64,000 nucleotides of DNA from Solanum dulcamara (GCF_947179165.1 NC_077247.1:15976501-16040500), one strand, 5' to 3'. Shown: positions 47,755-60,025, counted from the stretch's first letter. The notes: a model not told the origin generated them from the sequence alone. A program made the numbers and translations.

Positions 47755-48111
47755 TCATTTGCTTGTTTGTCCCTCGTCATCTTCCTCGCTTGAATTCATA
47801 AGACCTAGATACCCAGGTAATTCTTGGTTTACCGATGACCAAGATAGAGGGATTGAATATGCCGTAACACTCACTATAGGAGCCAGCCTGACATAGTGCT
47901 CGGTTATAAGAACCGCTGGCATGGCTTTCGAAACCACTTCCCTGGTCATCAGATACTCTAGGGAACATGTCAGTGGGCCTTCCGAGGGATTGGTCTCCAT
48001 AACATAATTAGTATCTTTGAAGGGATCAGTCTCAATAGAATAACTGGGGCTCCGCCTGCTTGGTTCTGGAGCCTTAGGTCCCATGTGTACCCTAGGGGGC
48101 CTTCTCTGCAA
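47755..48111 (-). CDS. Hypothetical 118-residue frame at the gag position of the X element
   Basis: It is the first sizeable frame downstream of the primer site and 5' LTR (300 bp from the LTR edge), which is where gag would start. The product is acidic at its C-terminus (Glu-Glu-Asp-Asp-Glu) and rich in Pro/Ser at the N-terminus, with two near-repeated phrases (Ile-Glu-Thr-Asp-Pro-Phe and Met-Glu-Thr-Asn-Pro-Ser). There is no zinc knuckle or capsid resemblance. It may be a gag remnant or chance. An overlapping shorter frame at 47777-47968 is judged a shadow. Confidence 0.3.
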   Translation of the reverse strand: MQRRPPRVHMGPKAPEPSRRSPSYSIETDPFKDTNYVMETNPSEGPLTCSLEYLMTREVVSKAMPAVLITEHYVRLAPIVSVTAYSIPLSWSSVNQELPGYLGLMNSSEEDDEGQTSK

Positions 48112-48395
48112 CCCCTCTACTGTCTAGAGTTGTTCTCTTCATTTTCCACCTCAGCTTGTTCCCACCTGCAAGAAAAGAGGTCAAAAACAAGATTCCTTTA
48201 TAGGTATGGCCGCACACATAGTAGTTTGCTAGGGAAGGATTATCTTGATAGACAGCTCTATCGCACGATCTAAGACAAGAAAGGAAGGTAATATCCTAAA
48301 TATCCTGTAGCCTCCTATTCATAGATGTGATGCACAACACACCAATAAACAAGACTCTACTAGACACGTTCTGTAGATACTACGAGGACCAAACC

Positions 48396-48407
48396 GCTCT
48401 AATACCA
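48396..48407 (-). other. Primer binding site, initiator tRNA-Met type, X element
   Basis: On the minus strand TGGTATTAGAGC differs from TGGTATCAGAGC by one base. It sits four bases inside the 5' LTR edge. Confidence 0.85.
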
Positions 48408-48411
48408 CTTC

Positions 48412-51400
48412 TGTCATAACCCAACCCCATAGGTCGTGACGGGTACCCGAATTAGACTCTCGTGTATACCTCTGCTAACTATAAGTAAACTTGTCCCCAG
48501 TTTGAGTTATAATATATCAACAAGCACGATAACATATAAGCCAATGAGTCTATCATAACATATAAGGATAACTGTACATGCACACATATACAACCCACAT
48601 ATATGTCTACAAACCTCTAAGAGTAAGAACAGTAACATAAGGCGGGATAGGGCCCCTGCCGTACCCGTAAATAAATACATATATACATCGAGGGTTAGTA
48701 CTAAAATCTAGGCTCCAGCATAATGGAGCACTTCTGAATGGCTGAGCGGGACTCCTACGTAGGCGGATCCCCAAAGTGTGTATCTGTACCTACAGGCATG
48801 AAACGCAGCCCCCCGAGAAGGGAGGGTCAGTACGATATATGTATTAAGTATATAAGCATAGACATCATAAGGAAATTACAGTTAGCATAGAAATGTAGGG
48901 ACAAGTATAACAATTAATAAATTACTATACATGTAGCTTAGAATATAAAGTCGTACATACTATCATCCCGTACCGTACCCGGCCCATTCGAGGACTTGGT
49001 GTAACAACTACATCACTCTTTTATCATAAGCATCTATATACTACTAGTGTTATCTTATATAATAATGCCGAGGAATGTACGATCCAATCCATATACCATA
49101 TAGTAATGCTGAGGAACATTCGGCCCAATCCAGATATCATATAGTAATGCCGAGAACGTTTAGCCCAATCCATATATTATATAGTAATGCCAAGGAACAT
49201 TAGGCCCAATCCATATATTATATAGTAATGCCAAGAAATTTTCGACCCAATCCATATATTATATAGTAATGCCAAGGAATGTTCGGTCCGATCCATATAT
49301 TATATATATACATACGTACCCAACCCTCTAGTGAGGGACTCGGTGAGCTGTTAATGTCATTGCATTACCATGTTCTCATAAAGCATACCCAGTCCTCTAG
49401 TGACGGACTTGGTGGATAATACAGTGAAATGTGCATGATTACGTACCCAGTCCAAGACTCGGTGATAGAAGGGTTATTGTATACACGAGTAGAGTAGTGA
49501 GTAACCATATGCATTTTAGATCGTATTTGAGACTAGATGGAATACTCAAAATGTGCTATCATTAAAAATTCAAAACAAGAGTCATATCAAGTACCTTTTG
49601 ATTGTCACTATGGATTAGGTCAAAATGGAACTTTTGGAATCATATTCCCATATTAAGTCATCATCAAATATCTTTTGGGAATCAAGAAGTTGCCTATCCT
49701 AGTGGCTTTAACAAGAGGAACTTCCTTGGAATCGTGTACACTTCATCTATTTGTTTAATAAGGATCATGTCAAAAAGAAAGGAAGATTAGCTTTACATAC
49801 TTACTACTTCCCAATGTATAGAAAAACATGAGAAGCAATAGCTCAATTATTGCAAGAGTTCCAACATTGGAGGATGAGTAAGAAACACTTAGGAATGGAG
49901 TCACCTCCGAGATTGTATCATCTTTTACGTACATCTAGGACATTCCAAAAGGAGAGAAAGAATAAGCTTTACATACTCTCTACTTTCCCTCATGGAGTCA
50001 TCATATGCATATATCGTACCCGGCCCGTCATGTCTTGGTGAATAACTATAGCATAATAGTATCATACTTATGTCAAAAGCATACCAAGATGAAATAAGGA
50101 TAGCTCTAATTACTCATGCCAAAGACATGCCAAGAGAAAGGAGATAGCTTCACATACTTATGCCAAAAACATGCCAAGAGAAAGAAGGTAGCTTCACATG
50201 CCTCTTACAAATTACTCTTAACTACGTTCAGCTCGTTGTCTTTTGAACAAATTTAACATAAAATCATTACTAAGGTTAATACCTTTTAACTTTCCATTTT
50301 CCAACTCCACAACCAAGTATCCATAGAAATCGTTTCCTTATCCACTTCCCTCGACTAGTTTATTACTAGTTTCGAGGTTGCCAAAAATCGGGCAGCATCT
50401 CCCCTATAACTTGCCCTATCCAACTGCTAATCTTAGTAGACATATTACCAACAACAACCAAAAGATATATATACAGTCAGATCACTTCAACATTACTCAA
50501 TACAACTCCAAACAACTAGCTCAAAACTACGATACCAAAATGGAATTTTTAACCTTTATTTTGTAAACCTTTAACAATACGAAATAGAGGGTCATGTGGC
50601 TGAAACAAGCAGTACCCACACCCCTTTTAGAGTAATTTCTATCCCTGCAAAACATAATCAACCCAGCTGCAGCCGCAGCACCACAATCATAACACACTAG
50701 TTGACTCCGATTTAACTATAACGACTTCAATTTAGTTTGTTTCTAACGTCAAGTATCCTTATACAATTTTTATACTTCAAGCCTCATTTAAGACATGTAT
50801 TATACTTTATAACAACATCATAAACTCTGATTTGAAATAGAAATCCTTACCTTGCCCGAAACTTGCCGAAACTCGCCTCAGAAGCTCTCCTAGCGCAGCT
50901 AAAACTTCGTGGCTGTTTGTTATACTTTTGGTGTTTCTACAAACTATACATTTACATAAATAACACCTTTATACCCTCATGGTATACCCTATATAATTAA
51001 TTCGCAGAACAAAATCAGAGAACTTCCTTTTTTTCTCCCCAAATTCGTAGCTCTCTTTCTCTCTAGCTTAAGGTTTTCTCTTCTCTTTTTTTCTAGAATT
51101 TTCTTGGATAAGAATGAATTATTTGTATAAATTTGACCTAAAATTCATAAAAAATATATAGATAGAGAGGCTACTTTAGGGGTGACATGTGTCAACCTTT
51201 AAGCGGTGACACGTGTTAAGCCCTCATTGGGCCAACACACCACCTTCTCCAACCATGAGCTACCACGTGGCATGTGGGGGACCACCCTTGATCCAGCTTC
51301 TGCCACATGACACCTCCAGCTGGTGCCATATGTCACTATCCCATGATGCCATATGTTACCTTCTTTTCCCCTCGTGGGTTTGTAATCTCGTCTTACTTTA

Positions 51401-51734
51401 TGAATCTCTATAATCCTTGCTACGTAAGCTTGGTATGTACTCAGGTAGATTAAGTATGTAAGATTTCCAAGTTGGTAGCTTAAGTAAGCAAGTCGATTCC
51501 TACGACTCATTACTTGGTCTCCAACTTCTTCTGTATTCTTATGACCCTATTTCCAATCTTCTCTATTATAGGGTATCTCATTCTCCCTTCCTTAGAGTTA
51601 TTTGATGACGTCATGGATTATCTGGCTCACATGGTGACTTCTAAGAAGCTTAAGAGCCTTTCAAGAAACTTAAGATCTTAAGAAGCTTACGTAACTTAAG
51701 AACCTTCCAAGGTACAAAAGTATAGGGTATAACA
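48412..51734 (-). repeat. 5' LTR of the complete X element (3323 bp)
   Basis: The forward strand starts TGTCATAACCCAACCCC and ends GGGTATAACA, followed by the CACAA duplication. Its six-unit 41-bp array lies at 49057-49301. The tract 49430-50475 matches 41611-42656 at a constant offset of 7819. Confidence 0.9.
49057..49301. repeat. 41-bp minisatellite in the X LTR, 6 units
   Basis: It has the same unit as the array at 41196-41482, one unit fewer, and one unit shortened by a base. Confidence 0.87.
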
Positions 51735-52140
51735 CACAAGCTGGGCGAGGAGGAAATCTTAGAGGCCATGGGGGTTGAGGTAATGGTAGTGCAGGTCGAG
51801 GAGCAACCCAGCCGAGCATAGAGGTAGCCCATCGGGATGATCGGGCTCAGTTCTATGTATTTCTGAGCAAGATCAAGGCAGAGGCGTCTGACGCAGTTAT
51901 TCATGTACTATTTGTGTTTGTGACCGGATGGCTACTATTTTATTTGATCTGAGTTCCACTTATTGCTATGTGTTTGTACAATATGCCTTGGGTTTTGATG
52001 TACTGTGTGATATATTGGATACCCCTGTACATGTTTCTACCCTTGTTGGAGAGTCAATCATAGTTACCCATCTGTATTGTGCTTGTTCTATTGTGTTTAT
52101 GGGATCTTAGACATAATAGATTTTGATGTGATCTTAGGCA
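51735..52140 (+). pseudogene. gag end and protease relic of Z copy 1
   Basis: Sequence resumes the interrupted gag (Gly/Arg-rich nucleocapsid tail, 51740-51820). The protease region follows at about 51920-52110, where the active-site triplet region reads Phe-Asp-Leu-Ser-Ser instead of the usual Asp-Ser/Pro-Gly-Ser. A 60-codon open piece at 51928-52110 carries it, and stops lie on both sides. Confidence 0.72.
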
Positions 52141-52184
52141 TGACTTGATTGTCCTCCTACTTTGTTTTACTTAATTACAATGCA

Positions 52185-53515
52185 AAAACTGTGGCTTTAG
52201 AGATCCCGGGGAGAGAAAGGTTAGATTGGGAAGGGGTGTACAAGCCTAAGCCAACTAAGGTCATATCCTTTCTCCAGACTAGAAAAATAGTGGGGTAGGG
52301 TTGCTTTACTTATTTGGACTATATCCAAGATGTGGATGTAGAGTCTCCTAATATTAAGTCTATTCCAGTAGTGTGTGAATTTCTGGAATTTTTTCCTTCA
52401 GACTTGTCTGGTATGCCACCCAATTGAGATATAGATTTTTGCATTGACCTAGACCTAGGTACTCTTCCAATTTCCATTACTCCCTACCGTATGGCCCCAA
52501 CAGAGTTGAGAGAGCTTAAGGATCAAATTCAGGAGCTTCTTGACAAGGGGTTTATTCATTCTAGTGCTTCTCCTTGGGGTGCTCCGATGTTTTTTGTCAA
52601 GAAAAAGAATGGTAGTATGAGAATGTGCATTTACTACCGACAACGGAATAAGGTCACCATCAGAAATTAATACCCTCTGCCCCGTATTGATGAACTTTTT
52701 GATCATTTGCAAGTGGCTTCAGTCTTATCAAAGATTGATCTTAGGTATGGGTATCATCAATTGACAATTAGGCTTGAGGATGTTCCCAAAACATGTTTTA
52801 CGACTAGGTAGGGGCTATGAATTTTTAGTAATGTCCTTTGGGTTGACCAATGCACCTGCAGCCTTCATGAGTTTGATGAATAGAGGTGTTCAATCCATTC
52901 CTAGATTCATTTGTGATAGTATTTATAGACGATATATTGGTATATTCAAAGAGTGAACAAGAACATGTAGATCATCTTTAAATTGTTTTAGGTGTTTTGG
53001 GAAGACAAAAGTTGTATGCAAAACTATCTAAGTATGAATTTTGGCTGCCTTCAATTGCCTTTTTAATCCATGTTATTTCCAAAGAAGGAGTAATGATGGA
53101 TCCATAAAATATTAAGGTAGTTAAAAACTGGGATAAGCCTATTTTCATAACCGAGATTAGAAGTTTTGTGGGACTAGCCAGTTATTATCACCATTTCGTG
53201 AAAAACTTTGCTTCTATTGCTACTCACTTGACTAGACTGACTAAAAAGGAGGTATCATTCGAGTGGACTGACAAGTGTGAAGAGAGCTTCCAAAAACTCA
53301 AGACTCTTCTGACCACAACATCAATTTTGACCCTATTGGTAGAAGGTAAAGACTTTATTATTTATTGTGATGCTTCACATTCTGGTTTGGGTATTGTATT
53401 GATGCGGGATAACAATGTTGTAGCATATGCTTTGCGTCAATTAAAGGTGAATGAGAGGAATTACCCGACTCATGACTTGGAGTTGGCAGTAGTAGTGTTT
53501 GTATTGAAAATCTGA
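52185..53515 (+). pseudogene. Reverse transcriptase and RNase H relic of Z copy 1
   Basis: The RT start (Asp-Ile-Asp-Phe-Cys-Ile-Asp), Tyr-Arg-Met-Ala-Pro at about 52485-52500, a fingers motif decayed to Tyr-Tyr-Arg-Gln-Arg-Asn-Lys at about 52632-52650, and the catalytic Phe-Ile-Asp-Asp box at 52922-52933 are all visible but spread over several frames, with stops near 52668 and 52810. The thumb and RNase H start form an open 115-codon piece at 53168-53515 (Tyr-Cys-Asp-Ala-Ser; Thr-His-Asp-Leu-Glu-Leu). It is more complete than the W copy. Confidence 0.85.
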
Positions 53516-55290
53516 AGACATTATCTGTAAAGCAGCAAGTACGAGGTGTTTACTGATCACGGTAACTTACAACATGTGTTCACCTAGAAGGACTTGAATT
53601 TGAGACAACAAAGGTGGATAGAGTTGCTTAAAGACTATGACATCACTATCCAGTACCATTCAGGTAAGGCTAATATGGTAGTAGACGTATTGAGTCGAAA
53701 ATTGGTGAGCATGGGTAGTTTAGCCTGTTTGGGGACTCTTATGCGGCCCCTGGCTAGAGAAATTCAGGCCTTAAAAGCTAGGTTTATGAGGCAAGGCATC
53801 TCAGATAAAGGTGGGATAATGGCCGGAGTTGATCTAAGGCCCACTTTCATAGAAGATATCAAGACCAAGCAGTTTGAGGATGTGGGATTAAATGAAATTA
53901 GAGGAAAAATGTTGACGGGCAAGGTCCAAGACTCAACACTTGATGCAGGTGGAGTGCTTTACTTTAGGGGAAGGATTTATATTCCTCGAGTAGATGGACT
54001 AATTCAGAAGATTCTGGCTAAATCTCATGGTTCACGATACTCTATTCACCCGGGAGTGCCTAAGATGTATCAAGACTTGAAACGGTTGTATTGGTGGCCT
54101 GGTATGAAAAAAGACATAGCTGAATATGTGGCCAAGTGTCAGAACTGCCAGCCGGTGAAATACGAACACCAAAGACCTGCAGGTTTGCTTTAAAGAAGGC
54201 TCATTCCTGAATAGACATAGGAGACCATGGATTTCGTGGTAGGACTTCCCAAGACCTTGGGAAAATATGACTCCATCTAGGTGGTGGTAGACAGGTTAAC
54301 AAAGTCAGTGCACTTCATTCCGATTAGTGTGGACTACAATGCACTACAGTTGGCCAGGATTTATGTGAAGGAGATAGTAAGGCTGCATGAGGTATCCCTT
54401 TTTATTATTTCAGACTGTGGTACACAGTTCACTTCCAAATTTTAGGGGAAGTTGCATGAAGAGTTGGTCACTCAACTCACTTTCAGCATGACTTTCCATT
54501 CATAGATAGATGGGCAATCAGAAAGGACTATCCAGGTGCTAGAAGATATGTTGAGGGCGTGTCTTATAGACTTTGGGGGACATTGGGACAAGTTTTTTCC
54601 CTTATGTGAGTTCTCCTACGAAAATAGCTACCACTCCAGTACTGATATGGCACCATTTGAATCCCTAGATGGGAGGAGTAGTAGATCTCTCATAGGGTGG
54701 TTTGAAGTTGGAAAAGTGGAGTCATTGGGGGTTGACTTAGTGAGGGATGATCAGGATAAGGTAAAAAGCATCCAAGCTAAATTGCTATCATCTCAAAGTC
54801 GTTAGAAATATACATTGACCAAAAGGTAAAGGATATGACATTTGATTCTGGTGAGCAAGTACTTCGAAAAGAGTCACCCATTAAAGGGGTGATGAGATTT
54901 GGCAAGAAGGTCAAACTCAGCTCTCTCTATACTGGACCTTTTGAAATAATTGATTGTATAGGGCTAACGGCGTATAGATTGGCCTTACCACCTAGATTGT
55001 CTGGGTTATATATCATTTTCCATGTGTCCATACTGAAAAAGTACCATGGAGATGGGGACAACATCATTAAATGGGACTCTGTGTTATTAAATAAGGAACT
55101 CCAATATAGGGGGAGCCAGTTGTAATTCTTGATTGTGATGTCTGGAAGTTGAGGACTAAAGAGATTAATATGGTTAAAGTACAATGGAAACATCATTCGG
55201 CGGAGAAAGCTACTTGGGAGACTGAGAAAGACATGTGAGACAAGTATCCTCGACTGTTCGACGAAATATGTATTACTCTATCTCTTCTTT
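53516..55290 (+). pseudogene. Integrase with GPF module and chromodomain-like end, Z copy 1
   Basis: A 199-codon piece (53594-54193) holds the RNase H end and the integrase zinc domain (His-Gly-Ser-Arg-Tyr-Ser-Ile-His, Tyr-Trp-Trp-Pro-Gly-Met, Cys-Gln-Asn-Cys). The core residues are recognisable: Asp in Met-Asp-Phe-Val-Val-Gly (about 54230), Asp in Ile-Ile-Ser-Asp-Cys-Gly-Thr-Gln-Phe (about 54405), Glu in Gln-Ser-Glu-Arg-Thr (about 54517). The downstream piece 54835-55125 carries the Thr-Gly-Pro-Phe-Glu motif and then, past a frameshift, a Val-Gln-Trp-Lys-His-His…Ala-Thr-Trp-Glu chromodomain-like segment, placing the element among chromoviruses. Several stops interrupt it. Confidence 0.86.
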
Positions 55291-55347
55291 AGCCCTATTT
55301 TCCTTATTAGTCCCTCGAGGATGAGTTATGGATAAATTGGTATCTAT

Positions 55348-57070
55348 TGTAATGACATATCCTCATCATTAGGAATAGGCTAATGGGGAAGGATTTTAGG
55401 TCAAAAAACTTCGAGTAGTAACTTTGTAAAAGTTTAGCCTAGCCAGACTTGGACGAATTCTGAGTCACGTGAAGCCTAGGCTGATCAAATAAATTATGGG
55501 AGATCAAATATCTAATTTTATTGGACAGGATAATAGCCAAGATGGTACAGAGCATTTATAGATTCGCAAAATCACATTCGGGTGAGTAAAACTTCTAGAA
55601 TTGAAGTTGGCATGAAGGGTATATTTTAATACATCCATGGAAGGGGGTGTGTTTTGAAATGGGGGCTTGGAGAAAATACTCTGAGCTTACCTTTTCCGTA
55701 TATCTCACCAGAGTGGGGACACCAAAGTGGGAAAGTCGCGACTTAAGTCGTGACAAAGTCCAGAAATTGTCTTTTTCTGCAAAATCAATTTCTAAGACTT
55801 CAAGAGGCGATATAGGGTGAATTCTATTAATTTTACACATATTTTCATGCTTAAGATAAGGATTTCAATCCCTAAATTCATCCTTTGATTCCTAAACCTA
55901 GAATTTATGGTTGGTAATCATTGGGGGGGCTTGAACTGAAAACTAATGGTGGAAAATAGCCCTAGGGTGGGCATAAGATCATGGGTTTGGCCTATGATGT
56001 GAATTGTGTTATATTTCATGATAGTTAGGCCATGGTGTTGATCTTTTATATGTGTTTACTGTTTCAAGACCAAAAATGAGAAGAACGAACCCGAAAAGGA
56101 AAAGCTCTTGCATAGTAAGGTTGTTGAAATATGAATTTGAGGTAGGTGATGGTCTTGTTTCCCATATGTGTTTTATACACTTGTTAAATTGCTTCATGAT
56201 ATGCATGTATGTATATGAATAGGTAAACCTGCTAGTTATGTGTGAAATGATCATTTGCTAGCCTGTTTTGTGATGAACTTGTTCTTAGTGATATAATATT
56301 GTAAATACTGAATGTATTTGTGATTGTGGTATATGTAGATCGGGTGTCATATTTCGATACATAATTAGATTGGATGTCATGTTCTGATACATAATTGGAT
56401 CGGGTGTCACATTCTGATACATATTTGGATCGAGTATCATGTTCCTACATAAAGTTGATTATTTGTAGGTCCCTTGAGAGGACCCTTGTGTGAAGTTATA
56501 GCATGTGGAAAATAAGGACTTGTGATATTTCTTAATATGGTTGAACTTGAGATTAGTTGACTTATTCTATATATTTATATACCTATTGTGTGAAATTTAC
56601 TTGTCTATGATCCGCCTACTGGCTAACCGCGTGATTCTACCAGTACACCGTTGTTTTTGTGTACTGATACTATTCTTGCTCTATCATTCTGTTGAGTACA
56701 GGGCGTATTCAGCCGGTTGCAAGGAGACCTTGGTTAGATAGAGTAAAGCTTATTCGAGTTCAATGGTGAGCTGTTTGTTTCAAGCTGTCGTGGACTCTTC
56801 TCTGTTCTAGTTCCTTTTTTAGGACTCAGATATTCAAACACTATTTAGTTTTATGACTTCTTTGAGAGTGTTCTCCTTTTTCTTTACATTGACAATTGTT
56901 AGAGTTTTGATACAAACGACTTTCAGTTTCTATAATGTTTCCACATTTCGTTGTTATTAAAATTGTTAGCTGAGTTTATGGGAACTCAGTATTATTTTTG
57001 ATTTTATTCCTGCTTCCGCAAGTCCTTAATTGTTATCTCTTAAGTTGGACAAGTTGGGCTATAAAAGTCT
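55348..57070 (+). repeat. 3' LTR of Z copy 1 (last ~60 bp missing)
   Basis: It starts TGTAATGACATATCC at 55348, directly after the pol end, and aligns along its length with the reverse complement of the Z LTR at 60534-62364. Homology stops around tgggctataaaag (about 57066), before the terminal …catgaca. It contains a short tandem array at about 56335-56455 (gatcgggtgtcat…tctgatacata units). Confidence 0.8.
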
Positions 57071-57759
57071 AAGTAACATGATATAAACTAAACATTCTAT
57101 ATATTAAGATAATAAAAAAAAACTCAACTTCTTATGATGTGTAATATATAAAAACAATTATTTAAAATTAGACTAGCAAAAAATAATCAAAATACACTAG
57201 AAAAAAAAACAAAGAAGGGAAAAGGGGAAAGTAGGTGGAGGATTGTCCATAAAATTTAAATTGAAGAGATGTGAATAATAAAATAAAAAATCTAAAAATT
57301 AACAACTTACGAGTAAACAAAATAAATATATCTATTTAATATTAATGAGACGAGCATTTGACAATTATATTAAGCTAAGTGATAAACAAATAAAAATTAA
57401 TATTAAAAATCTAATAATTATAAATAGTGGACAATATAATAAGAAAATGAATCATAAAGATTATTTGTTAATCACATGATTCATTGGCTTTATTCATTAT
57501 TCACATATAGAATTGATTATGGAGGAGGGTGAGGGAGAGGGGAAGAGGGAGGAGAGTACATTTCATTGAGGAATAATACTATTAGTTAAACTTTAATAAG
57601 CTAATATGATTTAACATGTTCGTATAAAATATCACAATCTAAAATAATTAGAAATAATAGTTAATATTATCCGCGCATCCCATGGATACGTATATTAGTT
57701 AAAAAATTAATAAACATCTAGTCTAGGTTGATAAAACTGACTTTTTGATTAAAAATCAT

Positions 57760-57766
<7 letters not shown>
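57071..57766. other. AT-rich interval, no gene seen
   Basis: There are A/T homopolymers and a short G/A-rich patch at 57525-57560. No termini or frames were recognised. Confidence 0.5.

Positions 57767-57809
<43 letters not shown>
57767..57809. repeat. (TA)n microsatellite
   Basis: An uninterrupted TA dinucleotide run of about 43 bp. Confidence 0.95.
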
Positions 57810-57812
<3 letters not shown>

Positions 57813-58195
57813 GACGGGTGTGGATTATTTTTTTGGAAACTTTAGGCAATTGGTTTTCTTTTTCTCATAAAATTAAAATTACGTGTTATTTTTTCTTTGG
57901 AAATTTAGGGCAGCTGTTGGTTTTTGTGATTTATAAGGAAAATTTTTCAAAATATATTTTTATTTTTACCACATATTTTAGGACTCCTTAATTTTTAATA
58001 TCATAATATAATGATATAATAATTGAAAAAGAAATAAGTGAAAAGATGATTTTGTCTATTATAGAGTCTTTTAATAAAAGAAAAAAAGTCCATTCAACAT
58101 TTTAAGGACCTTCATGCTTCTAATATAGTACTAGTATCTATGAACGTGATTTGCACGTTACTCTCTATCAATTATCATCAAAAAAGAACTCTGAT

Positions 58196-59047
58196 GAATA
58201 ATTCAGAGCCCCATCCCGACACCCAACTCGGAACTCGACCTTGACACCCGACACCTGAATCGAGACTCTACTTCCGAACCAAGACTTGACCCTAACTCCC
58301 AACGCATTTCTCGATCCAACATTTGTTCTAGGACTCGACCCTAGACCCGACTTCTCACTCGAGATCCGATCTCAGTATTTGACTCTAGACCTGATTTAAA
58401 ATTCGACCCCGACATCTGACCTTGACATATGACGTCCGACACTGATTCAGGACCGCACTTCCGACACCAACTTCCGACCTAGGACCCAATTCAAATCTCT
58501 AAATTGAGACTCGACTTTCGACCAGAAATTCAACTCTACACCCGACATTCGAATCGGGATCTGACTCCACACGACCTTAATATCTGAAATGAGACCGACC
58601 CCGACTTCTTAGTATTGACCTAAGCAACTTTCGACTTAAGATCCAACCCCAACATCAAACCCTAGATATGACTTGTGAATCAGAATTTGACTTTGAATCT
58701 GACCTAGGACACGATCCTGACTTCTAACATAAAACCTGACTCCTACTTTTGATTCAAGACCCGACTTCTGAATTAGGACCCGACCACGAGATCCGACTTT
58801 CAAATCGGGATCTAATCCAGACACTCGGCCTCGACGATCGACAAAGGACCCACTCTGATACTTGACTTGGGACCCGACCTCGACTCTCAATCTAAAACCC
58901 GACTCTGACACCCGACACAAAACCACACCCTCACACCTAACTTGGGACCCAACCCTGACACCCCAAAATCATACCTTGATTTTTGATTGAGATCCGATAC
59001 TCAAATTGAGATCCGACCCCGATCTGACCTGGGATCCAGGAGTTGAG
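58196..59047. repeat. Degenerate GAC-rich minisatellite
   Basis: About 850 bp are built almost entirely from words such as gacccgac, gactcgac, cgacttccgac and gacctgac every 8-14 bases, interspersed with short A/T-rich linkers. The local GC content is much higher than in the AT-rich flanks. A 96-codon minus-strand frame at 58636-58926 is a translation of this array. Confidence 0.8.
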
Positions 59048-60025
59048 TCTCGAATCATCTTGACTTTAGAAAAAATGATTAATGAAATATTTTATCTCAT
59101 TGAATTGTTGATTGAACATTACCTTTATTGAAAGGCTCTATAATAGATAAAATTATCATTTACTATTTTCTTTATATAATTTTTATTTAATTATCATGCA
59201 AATATGTAGGACTTTGAAATTAATTAAAGTTATAACAATTAAATATTTACTCCTTAAGAATATAAAAGTCATTCAATATTTAATGTATAATTTGATCGAC
59301 CAATATTATTGAACGTGTAGAAATTTCTTACTCATAGTTTACTTGAAATAAATTTAATATTAAGCTCCTAGTATTAATAGGATAATATGTATCCTACAAT
59401 AAATTTAGTCCTAATAGAAATATGTTTGTTTAGTCCTAGTACAAAATTACATTTATACCATTAGTAATTTTTTAGATGGAGAAAATTTTAACTTAAAAGA
59501 GCAAATAAATAAATCAACTTTTAGTGAATATTTTGGTCTCGAATCATCTTGAATTTAGGAAAAAAGGTTAATGAAAGGTTTTATCTCATTGAATTGTTGA
59601 TTGAACATTACCTTTATTGAAAGGCTCTATAATAGATAAAATTATCAGTTACTATTTTCTTTATATAATTTTTATTTAATTATCATGCAAATATGTAGGA
59701 CTTTAAAATTAATTAAAGTTATAACTATTAAATATTTACTCCTTAAGGATATAAAAGTCATTCAATATTTAATGGATAATTTGGTCGACCAATATTATTA
59801 AATGTGTAAAAATTTCTTACTCATATTACTTGAAATAGATTTAATATTAAGCTCCTAGTATTAATAGGATAATATGTATCCTACAATAAACTTAATCCTA
59901 ATAGAAATATGTTTTTTTAGTCCTAGTACAAAATTACATTTATACCATTAGTAATTTTTTAGATGGAGAAAATTTTAACTTAAAACATCAAATAAATAAA
60001 TCAACTTTTAGTGAATATTTTGGTC
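59048..60025. repeat. Tandem duplication, two units of 489 bp
   Basis: Unit 1 (59048-59536) and unit 2 (59537-60025) both start tctcgaatcatcttga and end …gaatattttggt. By eye they differ at only a handful of positions and small indels, so the duplication is recent. Confidence 0.92.

Larger units (their letters stand above)
40559..51734 (-). mobile_element. Complete family X LTR retrotransposon (11.2 kb, mostly non-coding)
   Basis: Both LTRs are present (40559-43923 and 48412-51734), both begin TG and end CA, and the element is flanked by CACAA duplications. The minus-strand order is 5' LTR, primer site (48396-48407), 4.5 kb internal region, purine tract (about 43924-43937), 3' LTR. The internal region holds only a small gag-position frame and integrase remnants. 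There is no recognisable protease, RT or RNase H, so it would need proteins from a relative. It landed inside the gag of a Z element. Truncated X LTRs also occur at 11804-17277. Confidence 0.9.

Noticed and set aside
48396..48407. tRNA-like sequences next to LTRs (also 750-761 and 7989-8000)
   Set aside because: Only 12 bases match the 3' end of initiator tRNA-Met. These are primer sites, not tRNA genes.
58636..58926. 96-codon minus-strand frame with repeated Ser-Gly and Arg-Val phrases
   Set aside because: It is a direct translation of the GAC-rich minisatellite. The lack of stops follows from repeat composition.
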